The notes under the pieces were generated by a model. The model was given only the letters and a program-made list of their open reading frames with translations, made no database searches and was not told the origin of the DNA. Position numbers and translations under genes: made by a program. Below are positions 6,280 through 9,473 of a DNA stretch of 9,473 nucleotides, one piece after another. Origin of the DNA: Mucilaginibacter sp. (lineage in GTDB: Bacteria > Bacteroidota > Bacteroidia > Sphingobacteriales > Sphingobacteriaceae); assembly GCA_019235595.1 (NCBI GenBank), contig JAFAKI010000418.1:1-9473 (forward strand), read 5' to 3'. Every line of letters begins with the position of its first letter. Position 1 is the stretch's first letter.

Positions 6280-7815
6280 TTAATAACCTGGGTTTTGGTG
6301 CAGGTTAGGGTTTGAGATCAATTCAGGTGCCGGGATCGGGAATATGAAGGTATGTTGATCCCCATCAGCTGTTTTTGCAGGATTGCGGGCGCCTGTAAAG
6401 TATGGTTGACCGGTAGCAACTTCAAAACGGATCAAATCCTGTCTTCTCCAACCTTCCCACATCAACTCGCGGCTTCTTTCGTCCAATAAGCTTGCAAGGG
6501 TCAGATTGCCAGCAGTCCAGGCAGTTACACCAGCGCGTGCGCGCACTTTATTAACCGCTACAAGCGCAGTAGCATTATCACCTGTTTGCATAGATGCTTC
6601 TGCAAGCATCAAATAAGCATCAGCCAAACGGAAGATTACCATATCGTTACTTTGGTTACCAGCTGTTCCGGCTTCCGGGTGATATTTTACGTTACGTGCA
6701 CCTGCCAGACGGAAAGCGTCTGCAGCTGACGACAGCGAGGTTACGTTAGGGTCAAAAACCAATGGTAAATTTGTTTGCACGTCTTTAAGCGGCGTAACAC
6801 CATCAGCGGCATATTGTTGTCCAACCAGAAATTGGGAACGACGTGCATCGGAAACATCGAATTTGTTATAAACGTCCGCTGTTGAGCAGAAACCGTTCCA
6901 TGGTGATCCTGTTAATCCATAAGTAGCCTGTGATTGATAGTGCAACGTTTGCATCTCCCAGTTCATACCGCCAATGTTGATCTTATCAAAAGGTACCACA
7001 AAGATATTTTCGCCTGATCCATCATTGTTTACAGAAAAATTATCAAAATAATTAGGCTGCAGAATATACTTATTGGAGTTGATAACTGTATTTATTGCAG
7101 TAATTGCTTTTGCCCATTGTGCAGTTCCGGTATAAACCTGGGCGTTCATATACAGTTTGGCAAGCAGCATATAACCAGCATATTGAGTTAACCTACCATA
7201 AGTGGTTTTATCAACATTAGTAGACAATAACGGAACATTTGTCGTCAACTCTGATTCAAGGAATTGGTAAACCGCTGCACGGTTTTGTTGCGTTACCTTG
7301 CTTGGGTCTGTATTGTAGTCAATTACTACAGGTATGTTTCCAAACATATCCATCAACTGATAAATAAAGTAAGCACGCAAAACCTTAAGTTCTGCTACTA
7401 TATTATTGTAATTTGACGGTTTGTTCGACAGGCCATTCAAGATATTTAAAGTGAAGTTCACTTTACCAATACCATTATTCAAGTCACTCCATCCTCCATC
7501 AACAAAAACATCTGGTTTAAATTTGTGAAGCCATAATCCTTGCCACTGGCCACCATCATACCAGTCATTGCCCCTTGTTGGAACGATGATCTCATCGGAC
7601 GTTATTTCATTCATTTGATTTACGTTTCCATCAGGTATATTTTGCAATGCGATATACGCTGGCGCTACGCCCGCTGCTAACTGCGCGGGTGTTTGATAAA
7701 AATTGCCTACCGGCTCAACACTATATATTTTCTTGTCGAGCTTGGTACATGATGGCATTATACTGCCCACCAGTATCACTGTGCAGGCAATAATTAAATG
7801 TTTTTTTCTTTTCAT
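6280..7815 (-). CDS. SusD/RagB family nutrient-binding outer-membrane lipoprotein
   Basis: The protein has 511 residues from the ATG at 7815, close to the usual SusD length. A GTG codon at 7818 would add only one residue. SusD proteins sit as a lid on the SusC barrel at the outer face of the outer membrane and capture glycans, peptides or other ligands. The signal peptide ends in lipobox MPSC with Cys23. The N-terminal helical part carries LRAYFIYQLMDMFGNIPVV (146-164), and the TPR-like region follows at about 205-260. The C-terminal SusD/RagB domain shows FRLADAYLMLAEA (395-407), ERSRELMWEGWRRQDLIRF (446-464) and the closing FPIP...NPNLHQNPGY (492-511), all family hallmarks. The gene starts 20 bases after the SusC stop, with an A-rich AAAGAAAA tract upstream, so the two are co-transcribed. 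Ligand-contact residues vary too much in this family to name a substrate. The hairpin just downstream ends the pair. Confidence 0.97.
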   Translation of the reverse strand: MKRKKHLIIACTVILVGSIMPSCTKLDKKIYSVEPVGNFYQTPAQLAAGVAPAYIALQNIPDGNVNQMNEITSDEIIVPTRGNDWYDGGQWQGLWLHKFKPDVFVDGGWSDLNNGIGKVNFTLNILNGLSNKPSNYNNIVAELKVLRAYFIYQLMDMFGNIPVVIDYNTDPSKVTQQNRAAVYQFLESELTTNVPLLSTNVDKTTYGRLTQYAGYMLLAKLYMNAQVYTGTAQWAKAITAINTVINSNKYILQPNYFDNFSVNNDGSGENIFVVPFDKINIGGMNWEMQTLHYQSQATYGLTGSPWNGFCSTADVYNKFDVSDARRSQFLVGQQYAADGVTPLKDVQTNLPLVFDPNVTSLSSAADAFRLAGARNVKYHPEAGTAGNQSNDMVIFRLADAYLMLAEASMQTGDNATALVAVNKVRARAGVTAWTAGNLTLASLLDERSRELMWEGWRRQDLIRFEVATGQPYFTGARNPAKTADGDQHTFIFPIPAPELISNPNLHQNPGY

Positions 7816-7835
7816 CACTATTTTCTTTAATATTT

Positions 7836-9459
7836 TTATTTCAATGTGACATTTACACCTAAAGAAACTGTCCTAACTCTTGGATAGTAAGCCTGGCCGC
7901 CATAGTTTGCATCGATATATGCCTGGTTGTTCGAACCATTTACGTTTCTACCAAACAATATATTCCCGCCAGTCGCATTTTCCGTTTTAACTTCTGGGTC
8001 AAGGCCTTTGTATGATGTTATTACAAAAACGTTGTTTGACGAAATAAATACCCGGAGGTTACTTGCAAAACTTACATTCTTAAAGCTGTAGCTTAAGGTA
8101 GCATTATCCATACGCAAGAATGAAGCATTCTCCAACCATAAATCGGAGGCAACAGGTGCGTCCTTGATTCCATTGGTCAGCGCTTCTTTTGTTACGTTGT
8201 TCCCCGGTAAGCGGGTAACTGTTTGTACATCAAGCAATGTGTTATTAAAGATTTTCTGTCCGTATACACCTCTTAAAGCAAAATTAAGGTTCCAGTTTCC
8301 GTAATCAAAGCTATTGGAAATACCATAGTTAAATTTCGGGGCAGGATCAATATAATGTCCCGCCGGACTAGCATTTTGCGCAATAGTTTGTCCATCAAAT
8401 GTCTGATTGCCATTTGCATCTACACCGGTATAATGTGGCAAGTAAAATACATAAGGGCTGTAACCAGGTTTCAGGAAAGTGATCGGATTCGAACTCAGAC
8501 CACGGCCTTGTGCATAACCCACAGGAATTTGTGATGCTGTCAAAGGGTAAGTTTTTCCTGCATATTCGAAATTTCCTGACAGATTGTCAATCTTAGTACT
8601 TACAAATGATATCTGACCACTTGCATTCCACCTTAATTTCGGCCCTGTAAGTATCTGGCCTGTCAATGATAACTCAAAACCTTTGTTAGTCATAGTTCCA
8701 ACGTTGGCCAGCAAAGTATTCACAACAAATGGAGGAGTTGGAACGGTGTAGTTATAAAGGAGGTTTTGAGTCTTATCATTAAAGTAGTTCATGCTACCAG
8801 ATAATCTGCCATTAAATAAGTCAAAATCCAAACCAACGTTACGACCGTGTCTTTCTTCCCATTTTAACAATGGGTTTGCATTCTGGTTTGTTGAGTAAGC
8901 ACTCAGATATGAACCTGATGATGCGTCAAAGTATTTACCTACAGCGCCTACTGTTTCCAATGTACCATACGGAGAAATAGCGTCGGCGTTACCGGTAACA
9001 CCGTAACCTGCCCTCAATTTCAAATCGGTAATCCAGTCAACATTAGCTAACAGGTCTTTTTTAAAGCGGTAAGCAACGTCAAATGACGGGAAAGTACCCC
9101 ACTGGTTTTGCGAACCAAACTTTGAAGAACCGTCACGGCGTATTGTTGCTGTAACATAAATACGTCCGTCATAATTATAGGCGGCACGGGCAAAATAAGA
9201 GATCAGGATATAATCATCTTTGTAAGAGAAAATTTGGTTGAACTGAGAGTTGCCTGCACCAAGGTTATTATCCAGTTGCTCTGGTATAATATATTGCTGA
9301 CCCAACCCCGCGAAATTGCTGTATAAATAATCATTATACTCGTACGCAGCAATAAAATTCAGCGTGCTTTTTCCAAATGTTTTATCAAAATTCAAGTGGA
9401 GGTTACCTTTGTAGGAATTGGTATTTTCCTGTGCTTGAGCTCCCTGATTAACATTTCCT
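7836..9459 (-). CDS. SusC/RagA family TonB-dependent outer-membrane transporter, N-terminus missing
   Basis: This is the C-terminal 540 residues of a protein family that usually runs to about 1000-1100 residues. The missing part would hold the signal peptide, the carboxypeptidase-like regulatory domain, the TonB box and the plug. What is present is beta-barrel with family hallmarks: RRDGSSKFG followed by WGTFPSFDVAYRF, then NYFNDKTQNLLYNYTVP, NVGTMTNKGFELSL, and the final strand YYPRVRTVSLGVNVTLK. The transporter imports ligands delivered by the neighbouring SusD using TonB-ExbBD energy. The frame stays open to the right edge of the window, but bases 9460-9473 match a sequencing adapter, so I end the natural coding sequence at 9459. 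The first codon there is incomplete, and no true start lies within the window; a TTG at 9395 is an internal Leu codon. Truncation is by the contig end and is not evidence of a pseudogene. Confidence 0.96.
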
Positions 9460-9473
9460 AGATCGGAAGAGCG
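9460..9473. other. Illumina TruSeq adapter remnant at the contig end
   Basis: The last 14 bases, AGATCGGAAGAGCG, equal the start of the common Illumina TruSeq adapter. The shared core is AGATCGGAAGAGC, and the final G fits the read-2 version. They sit exactly at the edge of the window. They happen to keep the SusC frame open, adding RSSD plus part of a codon, but these residues should not be counted as protein. A genuine genomic occurrence is possible but unlikely at this length and position. Confidence 0.9.

Noticed and set aside
9393..9395. TTG at 9395 as start of a short SusC-like protein
   Set aside because: The same frame continues upstream with typical SusC barrel sequence (ENTNSYKGNLHLNFD), so the codon is an internal Leu.

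Overview
The window looks like Bacteroidota DNA, most likely from the Sphingobacteriaceae (Pedobacter/Mucilaginibacter type). The evidence is an AT-rich sequence, a SusC/SusD pair, several lipoprotein signal peptides ending in a lipobox Cys, start codons without a Shine-Dalgarno sequence, and large FG-GAP/ASPIC-UnbV lipoproteins of a kind common in that phylum. Genus is inference only. Both ends cut through genes, and the last 14 bases match an Illumina TruSeq adapter, so the right edge is probably a contig end and not a biological junction.

Reading right to left on the minus strand, there is first the C-terminal half of a SusC/RagA TonB-dependent outer-membrane transporter (7836 to the right edge). 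After 20 bases comes a complete SusD/RagB substrate-binding lipoprotein (6280-7815). A perfect hairpin followed by a T-run (6218-6249) then separates this pair from a complete 1101-residue FG-GAP/ASPIC-UnbV lipoprotein (2890-6195), which starts only 22 bases after the hairpin. Next comes a plus-strand gene (1901-2845) for a membrane-anchored protein with an SRPBCC-like N-terminal part and a GyrI-like C-terminal part. It converges on the big lipoprotein gene across a 15-bp perfect inverted repeat (2844-2884). Left of it, across a 242-bp divergent intergenic region, is the 5' part of a second FG-GAP/ASPIC-UnbV lipoprotein gene (1658 to the left edge, minus strand), a clear paralogue of the first.

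The most economical reading is an outer-membrane nutrient-uptake module: SusC is the pore, SusD the lid, and the FG-GAP lipoproteins are probably Ca2+-stabilised beta-propellers on the cell surface. The substrate cannot be read from the window, because no glycoside hydrolase, peptidase, sigma/anti-sigma pair or hybrid two-component regulator is present. The SRPBCC/GyrI-like gene has its own orientation and may be unrelated to the uptake module. I see no tRNA, rRNA, CRISPR array, insertion sequence or prophage gene. The locus is not obviously a new system; the points worth a second look are the duplicated FG-GAP lipoproteins, the hairpin between susD and the lipoprotein gene, and the adapter at the right edge.
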